A stretch of DNA of 64,000 bases from contig JAEVEX010000010.1 in the NCBI GenBank assembly GCA_016842085.1, positions 1-64,000 of the forward strand, read 5' to 3'. Under the pieces are notes generated by a model. The model worked only from the letters and a program-made list of their open reading frames with translations, made no database searches and was not told the origin of the DNA. This document shows positions 53,405 to 62,109 of this stretch, piece by piece. Both the position numbers and the translations under genes were made by a program. Numbering within the stretch: the first letter of the stretch is position 1; the number at the start of each line of letters is the position of its first letter. This stretch comes from Candidatus Thermoflexus tengchongensis. Lineage in GTDB: Bacteria; Chloroflexota; Anaerolineae; Thermoflexales; Thermoflexaceae.

Positions 53405-54199
53405 TCATTTCACCAATCCCCGCTGGCGGGCGACCTCATAGAGGAGAAGGGCCGCGGCGACGGCGACGTTGAGGGACTCCATCTCCCGCGCCATCGGGAT
53501 CCGTACGGTGCGATGGGACAGATGCTGGGCCTCCGGTCCCGGGCCTGCTGCTTCCCCCCCCAGGATCAGCGTTATGGGCTCCCGCCAGTCGACCTCCAGG
53601 TAGGCATGCGTGCCCCGGGGTGTCGCGAGCCAGATGGTGGTGCCCATCAGGAGAGCGGGGATTTCCGTCCAGGAGGCCGGGCGCACGGGCAGAACGAAGT
53701 GGGCCCCCGCGGCTGCCCGCACCGCCTTCGGATGCCACGGATCGGCGGTCCCCGGTGGGATGATCATCCCCTCCGCACCCGCCGCCGCCGCGCTGCGCAA
53801 TACGGCGCCTACATTCCCTGGTTCCTGAACTCGATCCAGGAGGATCAGGAAGGTCGGTGATGTGGGCCAGGGGAGTTCCGGGATCGGCGCTACGGCGATC
53901 ACCCCCTGGGGGGTCTCCGCCTCCGTGCACATCTGAAGGATCGCGGGGGTGACCTCATAACAGGGCACCCCGGCTGCCTGAAGGCGGGCCAGGGTCTCCT
54001 GAGCGCGGGGGGTGGGATCCGCGTAGAACGCGAAAAGGAGGCGGTATTCCGGATGCTGAGCGCTGAAGCGCAGGGCTTCGTCGATCAGGCGCGGGCTTTC
54101 CAGAACCATTTGTCGGTAGGCGCGACGGGCTTTCCGCTGTTCCAGTAGCGCCCGCACTCGCTTGACTTTCTCATTGGAGGGACTGGTGATCCGGAGCAT
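53405..54199 (-). CDS. TrmH-family (SpoU) 2'-O-ribose RNA methyltransferase
   Basis: A 264 aa protein. It starts MLRITSPSNEKVKRVRALLE, the usual substrate-binding N-domain. The SPOUT knot motifs are LLDRVQEPGNVGAVLRSAAA (motif 1), LILGGEAAGPGPEA (motif 2) and IPMAREMESLNVAVAAALLL (motif 3). It probably methylates ribose in 23S rRNA or tRNA. Its location near rplT is common for this family. Confidence 0.92.
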   Translation of the reverse strand: MLRITSPSNEKVKRVRALLEQRKARRAYRQMVLESPRLIDEALRFSAQHPEYRLLFAFYADPTPRAQETLARLQAAGVPCYEVTPAILQMCTEAETPQGVIAVAPIPELPWPTSPTFLILLDRVQEPGNVGAVLRSAAAAGAEGMIIPPGTADPWHPKAVRAAAGAHFVLPVRPASWTEIPALLMGTTIWLATPRGTHAYLEVDWREPITLILGGEAAGPGPEAQHLSHRTVRIPMAREMESLNVAVAAALLLYEVARQRGLVK

Positions 54200-54343
54200 A
54201 TGGGAATACGATATAGCCCATCCTCCGGGCTCTCCCGTTCTCCAGATCGATAGTGAAGAAGAAAAAATACCTCAGGGGGCAGGGCAGCGCGCCAGGCGTG
54301 CGCCGTCCCGCCCCCAGAGCCTGTGGGGATGGAAGCCGAGCCA

Positions 54344-54706
54344 TCAGGCAAGGCCCAGCGCCTGACGAGCGGTTTCGACCAGCCGGGCGAACGCCGCTGC
54401 ATCCCGGACCGCCAGATCCGCCAGGATCTTGCGATTGATGGCGATCCCGGCGGCCCGCAGCCCGGCCATCAACCGGCTATAAGAGAGGCCGTTCTGACGG
54501 GCTGCCGCATTGATCCGCATAATCCAGAGGCGGCGGAAATCCCGCTTGCGCTCCCGCCGATGACGATAGGCGTAAGCGAGGGATTTAATCATCGCCTCGT
54601 GCGCTCGCCGGTAATGCCGGCTGCGGGACCCCCGCTGGCCTTCCACCATCTTCAGAACCTTCTTGTGGCGACGGCGATTCGTGACGCTGCTTTTCACACG
54701 AGTCAT
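54344..54706 (-). CDS. rplT: Ribosomal protein L20
   Basis: A 120 aa protein, [20 protein letters not shown]. It has [22 protein letters not shown] and the C-terminal globular part [17 protein letters not shown]20 is an early 50S assembly protein and a known autoregulator of the infC operon in other bacteria. It is 263 nt after rpmI, an unusually long gap, which contains a hairpin. Confidence 0.97.
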   Translation of the reverse strand: MTRVKSSVTNRRRHKKVLKMVEGQRGSRSRHYRRAHEAMIKSLAYAYRHRRERKRDFRRLWIMRINAAARQNGLSYSRLMAGLRAAGIAINRKILADLAVRDAAAFARLVETARQALGLA

Positions 54707-54969
54707 CGCGACTTCCCCCTGTATGAGCGAAAAGAATATCCAGGATGAGGCTGGGGTGCCAGAGCCCCCTTTCCCATCCTTTCCTTAACCCTTAATTCAG
54801 GACCTGCACGGCTATGCTCCCATTTTGGGAGGTGGGGCGGTCTCTCCCCAAAAGCCCTCAGGAAGAGGCCCGTGACGGGACTTCTACTTCGTAGAGAAGG
54901 CTGGGGCGCCGCTGAAAGGGGCGCCCCAGCCCATGAATCTCTTCAAAAGCTATGGAACAACCGGCCCCA
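54707..54969 (-). promoter_or_regulatory. Structured rpmI-rplT spacer with dispersed repeat
   Basis: It contains the second copy of AGCCCTCAGGAAGAGGCC (54853-54870). On the minus strand this forms a short GCCTC/GAGGGC hairpin followed by TTTT. There is also a strong hairpin, GGCTGGGGCGCC (54899-54910) with GGCGCCCCAGCC (54920-54931). Partial termination or L20 control between the two genes is possible; both are inference. Confidence 0.45.
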
Positions 54970-55182
54970 TTAATCCTTCTTGTCCAGGTAGGGGGCCAGC
55001 CGCTTCACCTGCTTGTAAACGAAAGGCTCGGTCACGGTGAGCATCTCATCGTAAAGCCGCTTGGTGCGTTTAGCGCGCTTGCGCCGCAGGTGGCTGCGGC
55101 CGATCTTCGCGCGCACCAGCTTCCCGCTTCCGGTATAGCGAAGCCGCTTAGCGGTCGCCTTGTGGGTCCGAATCTTGGGCAC
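54970..55182 (-). CDS. rpmI: Ribosomal protein L35
   Basis: It starts at GTG 55182 behind GGAGGTGATCGAAG. The 70 aa protein MPKIRTHKATAKRLRYTGSG is the standard L35 opening, with GKLVRAKIGRSHLRRKRAKR. Its start lies inside infC (35 nt overlap), so the two are translationally coupled. Confidence 0.96.
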   Translation of the reverse strand: MPKIRTHKATAKRLRYTGSGKLVRAKIGRSHLRRKRAKRTKRLYDEMLTVTEPFVYKQVKRLAPYLDKKD

Positions 55183-55750
55183 CTTCGATCACCTCCGGGC
55201 TGGATTCCGCTTTCCGTTCCGCTGGCTGCCCTCCCTTGCGACGCAGGGGGGCCAGCACCATCACCATGCTCTGGCCCTCCATACTGGGTGGGGTCTCCAC
55301 CATTCCCACATCGGCCACCTGCTCCGCGAAACGCTGGAGCATCTCCGTGGCCAGCTGCAGGTGCATCATCTCGCGCCCACGCATCCGAACCTGAACCTTG
55401 ACCTTGTTGCCATCGTTGAGAAAACGCCGGGCATCCCGCACCTTGAATCCGACATGGTGGGGATCCGTGGTGGGCCGCAAGCGGATCTCTTTCACGACAA
55501 TTTGTTTGAGGGCCTTGCGGGCTTCCCGTTCCTTCTTCGCCTGTTCGTAGAGGAACTTGCCGTAATCCATGATGCGGCAGACCGGCGGGTCGGCCTGGGG
55601 GGCGACCTCCACCAGATCCAGGCCATACTGGCGCGCCGCCGCGAGCGCTTCCATCAGGGAAACCACGCCGATCTGCTTCCCATCCGGGCCGATCAGCCGG
55701 ACCTGGCGTGCCCGGATCGCCTCATTCACACGATATTTTCGCGCGGAAAT
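55148..55750 (-). CDS. infC: Translation initiation factor IF-3, probably starting at ATT
   Basis: From GTG 55729 the protein would begin VNEAIRARQVRLIG. The conserved IF-3 start is YRVNEAI, and the frame extends upstream as ISARKYRVNEAIRA. ATT 55750 lies 5 nt after AGGAGG (55761-55756), the ideal spacing. I therefore place the start at ATT, giving 200 aa. Non-standard starts in infC are the classical basis for IF-3 autoregulation in other bacteria, because IF-3 rejects non-canonical start codons. Body: VVEVAPQADPPVCRIMDYGK-type motif and the C-domain PTTDPHHVGFKVRDARRFL. Operon infC-rpmI-rplT. Confidence 0.9.
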   Translation of the reverse strand: MSARKYRVNEAIRARQVRLIGPDGKQIGVVSLMEALAAARQYGLDLVEVAPQADPPVCRIMDYGKFLYEQAKKEREARKALKQIVVKEIRLRPTTDPHHVGFKVRDARRFLNDGNKVKVQVRMRGREMMHLQLATEMLQRFAEQVADVGMVETPPSMEGQSMVMVLAPLRRKGGQPAERKAESSPEVIEGAQDSDPQGDR

Positions 55751-55865
55751 ATGATCCTCCTTCCTGGAACAGGATGCCGGAGAAGATCATAGCATGGGGC
55801 CGCTCGAACGTCAAACCCGCCGAAATCCCGGAGGGCACGGCGCCCGCCCCATCGGTAAATCCTGC

Positions 55866-56108
55866 CTAATCCGGCAGATCCGATTCCAGAGGAAGGGCCC
55901 CCGATGAGAGCAGCTCCCGGGCCTGCTCCGCCCACTCGACTGGAACCAGGACCTCGACCCGGTGGAAGGTGGACGCAATCAGGGTATGGATGGCTTCGTA
56001 GCGAAGCCGGGCGGGGATCCCTTCCTGCTCCAGTCGGGCCTGTATCATCTGGCCCTCGATCAGGTTCCCCGCCTCATAGACCAGCACCCAGTCTTCCGAT
56101 GCGATCAA
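55866..56108 (-). CDS. DUF2007-type small protein
   Basis: An 80 aa protein, MIASEDWVLVYEAGNLIEGQ. The pattern of an alpha-beta fold with LIEGQMIQARLEQEGIPARL and RVEVLVPVEWAEQARELL fits the DUF2007 (putative signal-transducing, PII-like) family. No function is proven for it. It lies 12 nt upstream of the end of the YtxH-like gene and probably belongs to the same transcript. Confidence 0.75.
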   Translation of the reverse strand: MIASEDWVLVYEAGNLIEGQMIQARLEQEGIPARLRYEAIHTLIASTFHRVEVLVPVEWAEQARELLSSGALPLESDLPD

Positions 56109-56120
56109 GGGGGCGCTCCT

Positions 56121-56501
56121 TCAGGAACCGCTGCCCTCCGCGGACGACTCGCCGGTTGCTGGAGGCGTGGCGCCTCGACGCTGGGCCATCATTTGCTCAA
56201 ACTGGGCCCGGCTTTCCTCCAGCCATTTCCGAAGCTCCTCCGCGCGGCGCCGCGCTTCCGCTGCGGCCTCCTCCGCCCGTCGACGGGCCTCCATCAGCGC
56301 GGCCTCCGCCTGAGAGCGAGCCTGGGTCGTCAGTTCCTCTGCATGCGTTTTCAGCTCAATCCCCCGTTCCTGCAACAGCCGTCGGGTCTCCTCCCCGGAG
56401 CGGGGCGCAAACAGCAGAGCCACTACGGCGCCCACCAGGGCCCCGGTCAGGAACCCGGCCAGAAAAGCCCCGAACTCTCCACCATGCTCCCGCTCCGCCA
56501 T
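56121..56501 (-). CDS. YtxH-domain membrane-anchored protein
   Basis: A 126 aa protein. The N-terminal Gly-rich membrane segment AFLAGFLTGALVGAVVALLFAPRSG is the YtxH hallmark, here split into overlapping blocks, followed by a long amphipathic helix rich in Ala, Glu and Arg (coiled coil, about residues 40-110). Members respond to general stress in Bacillus. The role here is unknown. Confidence 0.82.
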   Translation of the reverse strand: MAEREHGGEFGAFLAGFLTGALVGAVVALLFAPRSGEETRRLLQERGIELKTHAEELTTQARSQAEAALMEARRRAEEAAAEARRRAEELRKWLEESRAQFEQMMAQRRGATPPATGESSAEGSGS

Positions 56502-56554
56502 ACGTCACCTCCGTATCATAAGGATTGGGGGCTCAATCGTTATCCTTCTCTCCT

Positions 56555-56944
56555 TCACAGCGCTCGGCCGCGCAGCAGGCGGATCAGCGTTCGTAACGCC
56601 TGAGCGACGCCAGCCGCCACACTGGCCGCCTCAATGGTCGGACGGGTCAGACGCCGGCCCAGGAAGGCGCTGGTCCCATATACGGTATCGACCGTCTCCC
56701 GGGCGCGCTGGAGGATCGGCTGGACCTCCTGTTGCAACCAGTCGACGAGGCGGATCAGACGATAGACCAGAAAGAGCGCCACGGCGGTGAGCAGGATCAG
56801 CTGGAGGGTGAGGGCGATGATCAGAATATCCCGCAGGACCGCGGCGGTGGCCGGGTGCATATAGAGGAAAACCAGGAACGCCACCACCAGGGCCAGAGCC
56901 ACCAGACCCAGGAGGATCCAGCCGATGGGAGGCCAGCGACGCAT
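56555..56944 (-). CDS. Small membrane protein (DUF948-like)
   Basis: From ATG 56944 the protein has 129 aa. It contains two hydrophobic segments, GWILLGLVALALVVAFLVFL and IIALTLQLILLTAVALFLVY. A helical region follows, LVDWLQQEVQPILQRARET. It resembles the DUF948 family that often sits next to YtxH genes. No known biochemical role. Confidence 0.65.
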   Translation of the reverse strand: MRRWPPIGWILLGLVALALVVAFLVFLYMHPATAAVLRDILIIALTLQLILLTAVALFLVYRLIRLVDWLQQEVQPILQRARETVDTVYGTSAFLGRRLTRPTIEAASVAAGVAQALRTLIRLLRGRAL

Positions 56945-57718
56945 GGGAAGCCCCTGTTTTCCGATTTGCAGGCGAGAGAACCACGATGCTATTTCCATTA
57001 TAGCTTAAGTAGCCTTCCGCTGGACCAGGGCTTTTCATGCTCTTAGAACCCGCGCCCTCTGGCGCCCATTAAAGGGGCGGAATGGCCCATTCCCCTTGCT
57101 CCCCCGGAGGAGGCGAACTTGACAGAGCGGCAGGTGCCTCTCCCCAGGCCCGGAGAACCGGCTCAGGCACCAGCAGGGACGGGCCGATGGCCGCCCCTGG
57201 GAGTCGAAGGGCGCAGGTCCGGATTGGAAAGCCTTGCAGGGGAGCCGCGCAAATTTGACAAAACCCCCTCTTCTGACTATAGTTGAGAACAGCCCTCATG
57301 AAGACCCGGTTTTCGTGCCGAAATCGATGTGGGAGATCCAGTCCCTGGTTGAGAAGCCCCAGGGAAGGGTCTCTTGTTGTCTTTTACCAGCAGACCCTGA
57401 GGGTTTAGAAGGATTGTTCGGGAGCGCCTCTTCCGGATCCAGCCAGAGCTGAGAAGCCTGCATTCCGCCAGGGGAATGCAGCGCGTAATCCGGATGGATC
57501 ATCCCCATCTCAATCCCGCTCGGTTTTCGCGGTCATCGAGAGGTGGGAAGCTTTTGCCTGTATCGGGAGGAACGTTCTGATCCTCTGACTTCCCTTCCTG
57601 CGGTTTTTCGGGCAGGGGGTTAAGAAAGGTCAGGGGGTGGGGTAGGTGGCTTGACGGCCCATCCCCTCAGAGCGCCATCGGCGAGAAAGGATGCGATTTG
57701 TCCTCAGAGGAGGCACCT
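56945..57718 (+). other. Upstream region and leader of rpoC
   Basis: The region has no gene of its own that I can support. It holds the rpoC promoter (57255-57283) and a ~430 nt leader. Two hairpins lie in the leader: AGGGTCT/AGACCCT (57366-57372 with 57392-57398) and CTGCATTCC/GGAATGCAG (57458-57466 with 57473-57481). Confidence 0.5.
57255..57283 (+). promoter_or_regulatory. Consensus promoter of rpoC
   Basis: TTGACA (57255-57260), 17 nt, TATAGT (57278-57283). It points to rpoC and lies in the divergent region with the small membrane protein operon. The transcript start near 57290 leaves a leader of about 430 nt. Confidence 0.75.
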
Positions 57719-60700
57719 GTGGAGGCCAAGGAATTTCGCGCCCTGCGGATCTCGCTGGCATCGCCGGAGCAAATCCTCTCCTGGTCCTACGGCGAGGTCA
57801 CCAAGCCGGAGACCATCAACTATCGCCGGCTGCGGCCGGAGAAGGATGGCCTGTTCTGTGAGGTCATCTTCGGGCCTACCCGGGATTATCAATGCTACTG
57901 CGGGAAGTATAAAGGTCCTCGCTATAAGGGCATTGTCTGCGAGAAATGCGGCGTTGAAGTAACCCGCGCGACAGTGCGCCGGGAGCGGATGGGGCATATC
58001 ACGCTGGCCGCCCCGGTGGCCCACATCTGGTATACCCGGCGCGTTCCCTCTTACCTGGGCTTGCTGCTCGACATCTCCCGCCGCAACCTGGATCGGGTCC
58101 TCTATTTCGCCCAGTATGTGATCACCTCGGTGGACGAGGAGGCGCGGCAGCGAGCCCTGAAGCGCCTGGAGGAAGAATTCGATCGCGAACGCCGCGCGAT
58201 TGAAGCGAAATACCAGAAGGAAATCGAGGCGCTCCTCTCGAAGGTTCAGAAGCTGGAGGAGCGGGAGCGGCAGAAGCTTGCGGATCGGGAGGCGCGGATT
58301 GAGGAGAAGTGGGACGCGGAGGTCGAGGCGCTGATGCGGGAGGCCCAGCGCACCCAGGCCCGGCTGGAGGAGCGGCTGGGCAAGACCATCCGCGTTCCAG
58401 TGGTCTTTGAGCCGACCGGCGAGGTGATCGCGGACGCCGGGGAGACGGTGACCCGCGAGCATCTGGCCGCCCTGAAGCGGATCCTGGACGAGCAGCTGAA
58501 CCGCATCAAGGAAAAAGAGGCGGCGGAGCGCTCCCGGGCCCTGGCGAAAACGGAGGAAACCCTGAAGGCCCTGCGGGAGGCCGCGGAGGAGAAGATCGCG
58601 GCGCTGAAGGATCAGGCCGCCCGCGAGGTGGAGGCCCTGCGTCAGCGGATCCAGGCGGAGCGTGATGAGCTGGTGAGCCTCGCCCCCCTTCAGTTCCTGG
58701 GCGAGAACAAGTATCGGGAATTGAAGAGCAAGTGGGGGCAGGTCTTTAAAGCGGAGATGGGGGCGGAGGCTTTCCTGGAGATCCTGCAGCGCCTGGATCT
58801 GGAGCAGATGGCCAAGGAGCTGTGGCAGGAGATCCGTCAGGCCAAGTCCAAGCAGCGCCGTAAGAAGGCCATCAAGCGCCTCCAGATCGTCCGCGCCTTC
58901 CTGCGGAGCGGCAACCGCCCCGAGTGGATGATCCTGCGGGTCCTGCCCGTTCTCCCGCCGGATCTGCGGCCCATGGTCCAGCTGGATGGCGGTCGCTTCG
59001 CCACTTCGGACCTGAACGACCTCTACCGGCGGGTGATCAATCGGAACAACCGCCTGAAGCGTCTGCTGGAGCTGGGAGCGCCCGATGTCATCATCCGCAA
59101 CGAGAAGCGCATGCTCCAGGAGGCGGTGGATGCGCTCATCGACAACTCCCAGCGGGGCAAGGCCATGTCCCGCCGCGGGCGTCGCGAGTTGAAATCCCTC
59201 AGCGATATGCTGCGGGGGAAGAAGGGGCGTTTCCGCCGGAACCTGCTGGGCAAGCGGGTGGACTACTCCGGGCGCTCGGTGATCGTGGTGGGGCCGCAGC
59301 TGAAGCTCCATCAGTGTGGCCTCCCCAAGACCATGGCCCTGGAGCTCTACAAGCCGTTCGTGATCGCCAAGCTGATCCAGTATAACTATGCGGCCAATAT
59401 CAAGGGCGCCCGGCGGCTGATCGAGCGCCAGCGGCCGGAAGTCTGGGAGGTGCTCGAGGAGGTGATCAAGGAACGGCCGGTGCTGCTCAACCGGGCCCCC
59501 ACCCTCCACCGCCTGGGTATCCAGGCGTTCGAACCGGTGCTGGTGGAGGGCAAGGCGATCCAGATCCACCCGCTGGTGTGCGCCGCCTTCAATGCCGACT
59601 TCGATGGGGACCAGATGGCCGTCCATGTCCCGCTTTCGGATATGGCCGTCTGGGAGGCCCGGAACCTGATGCTGTCCAGCAAGAACCTGCTGCTGCCGGC
59701 CAACGGTGAGCCTGTGGTCGGCCCCACCAAGGATATGGTGCTGGGTTGCTACTATATGACGATGACCCTCCCGGATGGCCAGGGGGAGGCGCGAAAGGTC
59801 TTCGTGAGCCTGGAGGAGGTGGAGCTGGCCTACCATCTGGGCAAGGTCTCGCTGCACACCCCAATCCGGGTCTACACGGATACTGTCTACGATGAAAACG
59901 GCCAGCGGTATGCCGATGGCAAGCCGCGCCGGCGCCTGATCGAAACCACCGTTGGGCGGGTCCTCTTCAACCTGGTGCTGCCCGAGGGGTTGCGCTTCGT
60001 GAATGAGACGATGGACAAGGGCCGGCTCAAGGATCTGGTAGCCCAGTGCTTCCAGTGGCTGGGGCCGGAGGCCACGGTGGAGATGGTGGATCGGCTGAAG
60101 GAGATCGGGTTCCGCTACGCTACCCGTTCCGGCGTCACCATCGCCGTGGCCGATCTCCCGATCCCGCCGGCCAAGCGGGACGTGCTGGCCCGCTATGAGG
60201 CCATGGTGGCTGAAGTGGAGCGCCAGTATCGGCGGGGGCTGCTGACGGAGGAGGAGCGTTACAACCGGGTGATCGACCTGTGGCAGCGGGCGACCAACGA
60301 GGTCGCCGAGGCCGTGAAGCAGATCATGAGCCCGGATAACAACGTAGCGATCATGGCCCTCTCGGGTGCCACCAAGGGCGGCTTCCAGCCGGTGGCGCAG
60401 CTGGCGGGGATGCGCGGCCTGATGGCCGACCCCACCGGCCGGATCATCGAGCTCCCGATCCGCTCCAATTTCCGGGAGGGGCTGACCACGATTGAATATT
60501 TCATCTCGACGCACGGCGCCCGGAAGGGTCTGGCCGACACGGCTCTGCGGACCGCCGATGCGGGCTATCTCACCCGCCGCCTGGTGGATGTGGCCCAGGA
60601 TGTGATCATCAACGCCCACGATTGCGGCACCCGCTCCGGCATCTGGATCCGGGCCACCGACGATGTCGGCGGCCAGACCCTGCGAGAGCGGATCTTCGGC

Positions 60701-61972
60701 CGCGTCCTCGCCGCGCCCGTCTTCGATCCCCGGACCGGCGCGCTGATCGCCGATACCGGCACGCTCCTGGACGAAGGGCTGGCGGAGCGCATTGAGAAGG
60801 CGGGCGTCCAGGAGGTTTATGTCCGCTCGCCCATGACCTGTCAGCTACGTTACGGGGTCTGCGCCCTCTGCTATGGGCGTGATCTGGGGACGGGCCGGCT
60901 GGTGGAAGTGGGAACGGCAGTGGGGATCATCGCCGCCCAGTCCATTGGCGAGCCCGGGACCCAGCTTACTTTGCGGACCTTCCACACGGGCGGTGTGGCC
61001 GGCGTGGCCGACATCACCCAGGGTCTGCCGCGGGTGGAAGAGCTCTTCGAGGCCCGCCGGCATCCCAGGGGCGAGGGCCTGATGGCGGATATCGATGGCA
61101 TCGTCCACATCTACCGCACGGAGGAGGGAGGGCGGCGGATCCGCATCGTGAAGAGCGAGCGGAAGGAAGATTCCTACGAGATCCCCGGCAACTGGTCGAT
61201 CAAGGTGGAGGATGGCCAGGAGGTCGTCGAAGGCCAGGTGCTGGCCAGCCGGGGGGAGCAGCAGATCACCGCCAGGCACAGCGGGCGCGTGGTCTACCGC
61301 AAGGGAGAGCCGCTAAAGGTGGTCTATGAGCTCCGGGAGGAACGGGAATATGAGGTGCCCGCTACCGCCCGCCTGCTGGTAGAGGAAGGGCAGCGGGTGA
61401 AGGCAGGGGACGCGCTGACCGAGGGGCCCAAGAATCCGCATCGAATCCTGCGGCTGCTGGGGCGTGAGGCGGTGCAACTCTACCTGCTCAGCGAGCTCCA
61501 GAAGGTTTACCGCTCCCAGGGCGTGAACATCAATGACAAGCACTTCGAGATCATCATCCGCAAGATGCTGAGCAAGGTCCAGATCATCAACCCGGGCGAC
61601 ACTGATTTCCTGCCCGGCGATCTGGTGGATCGTCTGATCCTCCAGGATATCAACGCCAGGCTGACCGCAGAGGGCAAGCGCCCGGCCACCGCCCAGCAGG
61701 TCCTGCTCGGCATCACCAAGGCGGCCCTGGCGACGGATTCCTTCCTGTCGGCTGCTTCCTTCCAGCATACCATCCGGGTGCTGGCCGGGACGGCCCTGGA
61801 GGGCAAGATCGACGAGCTGCGCGGTCTGAAGGAGAACGTGATCATCGGTCGCCTGATCCCGGCCGGGACCGGGTTCCGGTATTACGCGGAGAAGCGCGGG
61901 ATGGAGGCCATGTCCCGCGGCGGGGCAGGTCCCACGCTGGCGGAGGCGGTGACCACCGCCATCGACCTCTAA
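57719..61972 (+). CDS. rpoC: RNA polymerase beta' subunit
   Basis: I prefer GTG 57719 because AGAGGAGG (57706-57713) precedes it with 5 nt spacing; TTG 57698 is a longer alternative. The protein is 1417 aa. The zinc finger is CYCGKY / CEKCGVEV. A ~200 aa charged coiled-coil insertion follows (about residues 135-335: [19 protein letters not shown] and on). The catalytic loop is [12 protein letters not shown] with the three Asp that hold Mg2+. The second zinc site uses [17 protein letters not shown]. The bridge helix and trigger-loop region includes [20 protein letters not shown]. rpoB is not adjacent, which is unusual. Confidence 0.97.
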   Translation: MEAKEFRALRISLASPEQILSWSYGEVTKPETINYRRLRPEKDGLFCEVIFGPTRDYQCYCGKYKGPRYKGIVCEKCGVEVTRATVRRERMGHITLAAPVAHIWYTRRVPSYLGLLLDISRRNLDRVLYFAQYVITSVDEEARQRALKRLEEEFDRERRAIEAKYQKEIEALLSKVQKLEERERQKLADREARIEEKWDAEVEALMREAQRTQARLEERLGKTIRVPVVFEPTGEVIADAGETVTREHLAALKRILDEQLNRIKEKEAAERSRALAKTEETLKALREAAEEKIAALKDQAAREVEALRQRIQAERDELVSLAPLQFLGENKYRELKSKWGQVFKAEMGAEAFLEILQRLDLEQMAKELWQEIRQAKSKQRRKKAIKRLQIVRAFLRSGNRPEWMILRVLPVLPPDLRPMVQLDGGRFATSDLNDLYRRVINRNNRLKRLLELGAPDVIIRNEKRMLQEAVDALIDNSQRGKAMSRRGRRELKSLSDMLRGKKGRFRRNLLGKRVDYSGRSVIVVGPQLKLHQCGLPKTMALELYKPFVIAKLIQYNYAANIKGARRLIERQRPEVWEVLEEVIKERPVLLNRAPTLHRLGIQAFEPVLVEGKAIQIHPLVCAAFNADFDGDQMAVHVPLSDMAVWEARNLMLSSKNLLLPANGEPVVGPTKDMVLGCYYMTMTLPDGQGEARKVFVSLEEVELAYHLGKVSLHTPIRVYTDTVYDENGQRYADGKPRRRLIETTVGRVLFNLVLPEGLRFVNETMDKGRLKDLVAQCFQWLGPEATVEMVDRLKEIGFRYATRSGVTIAVADLPIPPAKRDVLARYEAMVAEVERQYRRGLLTEEERYNRVIDLWQRATNEVAEAVKQIMSPDNNVAIMALSGATKGGFQPVAQLAGMRGLMADPTGRIIELPIRSNFREGLTTIEYFISTHGARKGLADTALRTADAGYLTRRLVDVAQDVIINAHDCGTRSGIWIRATDDVGGQTLRERIFGRVLAAPVFDPRTGALIADTGTLLDEGLAERIEKAGVQEVYVRSPMTCQLRYGVCALCYGRDLGTGRLVEVGTAVGIIAAQSIGEPGTQLTLRTFHTGGVAGVADITQGLPRVEELFEARRHPRGEGLMADIDGIVHIYRTEEGGRRIRIVKSERKEDSYEIPGNWSIKVEDGQEVVEGQVLASRGEQQITARHSGRVVYRKGEPLKVVYELREEREYEVPATARLLVEEGQRVKAGDALTEGPKNPHRILRLLGREAVQLYLLSELQKVYRSQGVNINDKHFEIIIRKMLSKVQIINPGDTDFLPGDLVDRLILQDINARLTAEGKRPATAQQVLLGITKAALATDSFLSAASFQHTIRVLAGTALEGKIDELRGLKENVIIGRLIPAGTGFRYYAEKRGMEAMSRGGAGPTLAEAVTTAIDL

Positions 61973-61997
61973 AGGCAGGAAGGCCGGAAGACGGGCT

Positions 61998-62047
61998 CAG
62001 GGGGTTGGGGATGCAGCGCCGGTTCGTTCCCAACCCCCTGTTTTTTG
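61998..62047 (+). terminator. Intrinsic terminator of rpoC
   Basis: CAGGGGGTTGGG (61998-62009) pairs perfectly with CCCAACCCCCTG (62029-62040), followed by TTTTTTG. It is a textbook terminator 26 nt after the stop. Confidence 0.93.
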
Positions 62048-62109
62048 GGTAAGACAGGACTTGCGCCGCTGGACTCCTGTGCGTAGCTTCTGCTGAGGTT
62101 CACGGGATC

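Noticed and set aside
57069-57299. 76-codon minus-strand frame upstream of rpoC
   Set aside because: It overlaps the consensus rpoC promoter and has no motif or convincing ribosome-binding site.
57704-60619. 971-codon minus-strand open frame opposite rpoC
   Set aside because: Shadow frame with low-complexity His/Leu/Gln composition; rpoC on the plus strand is certain.
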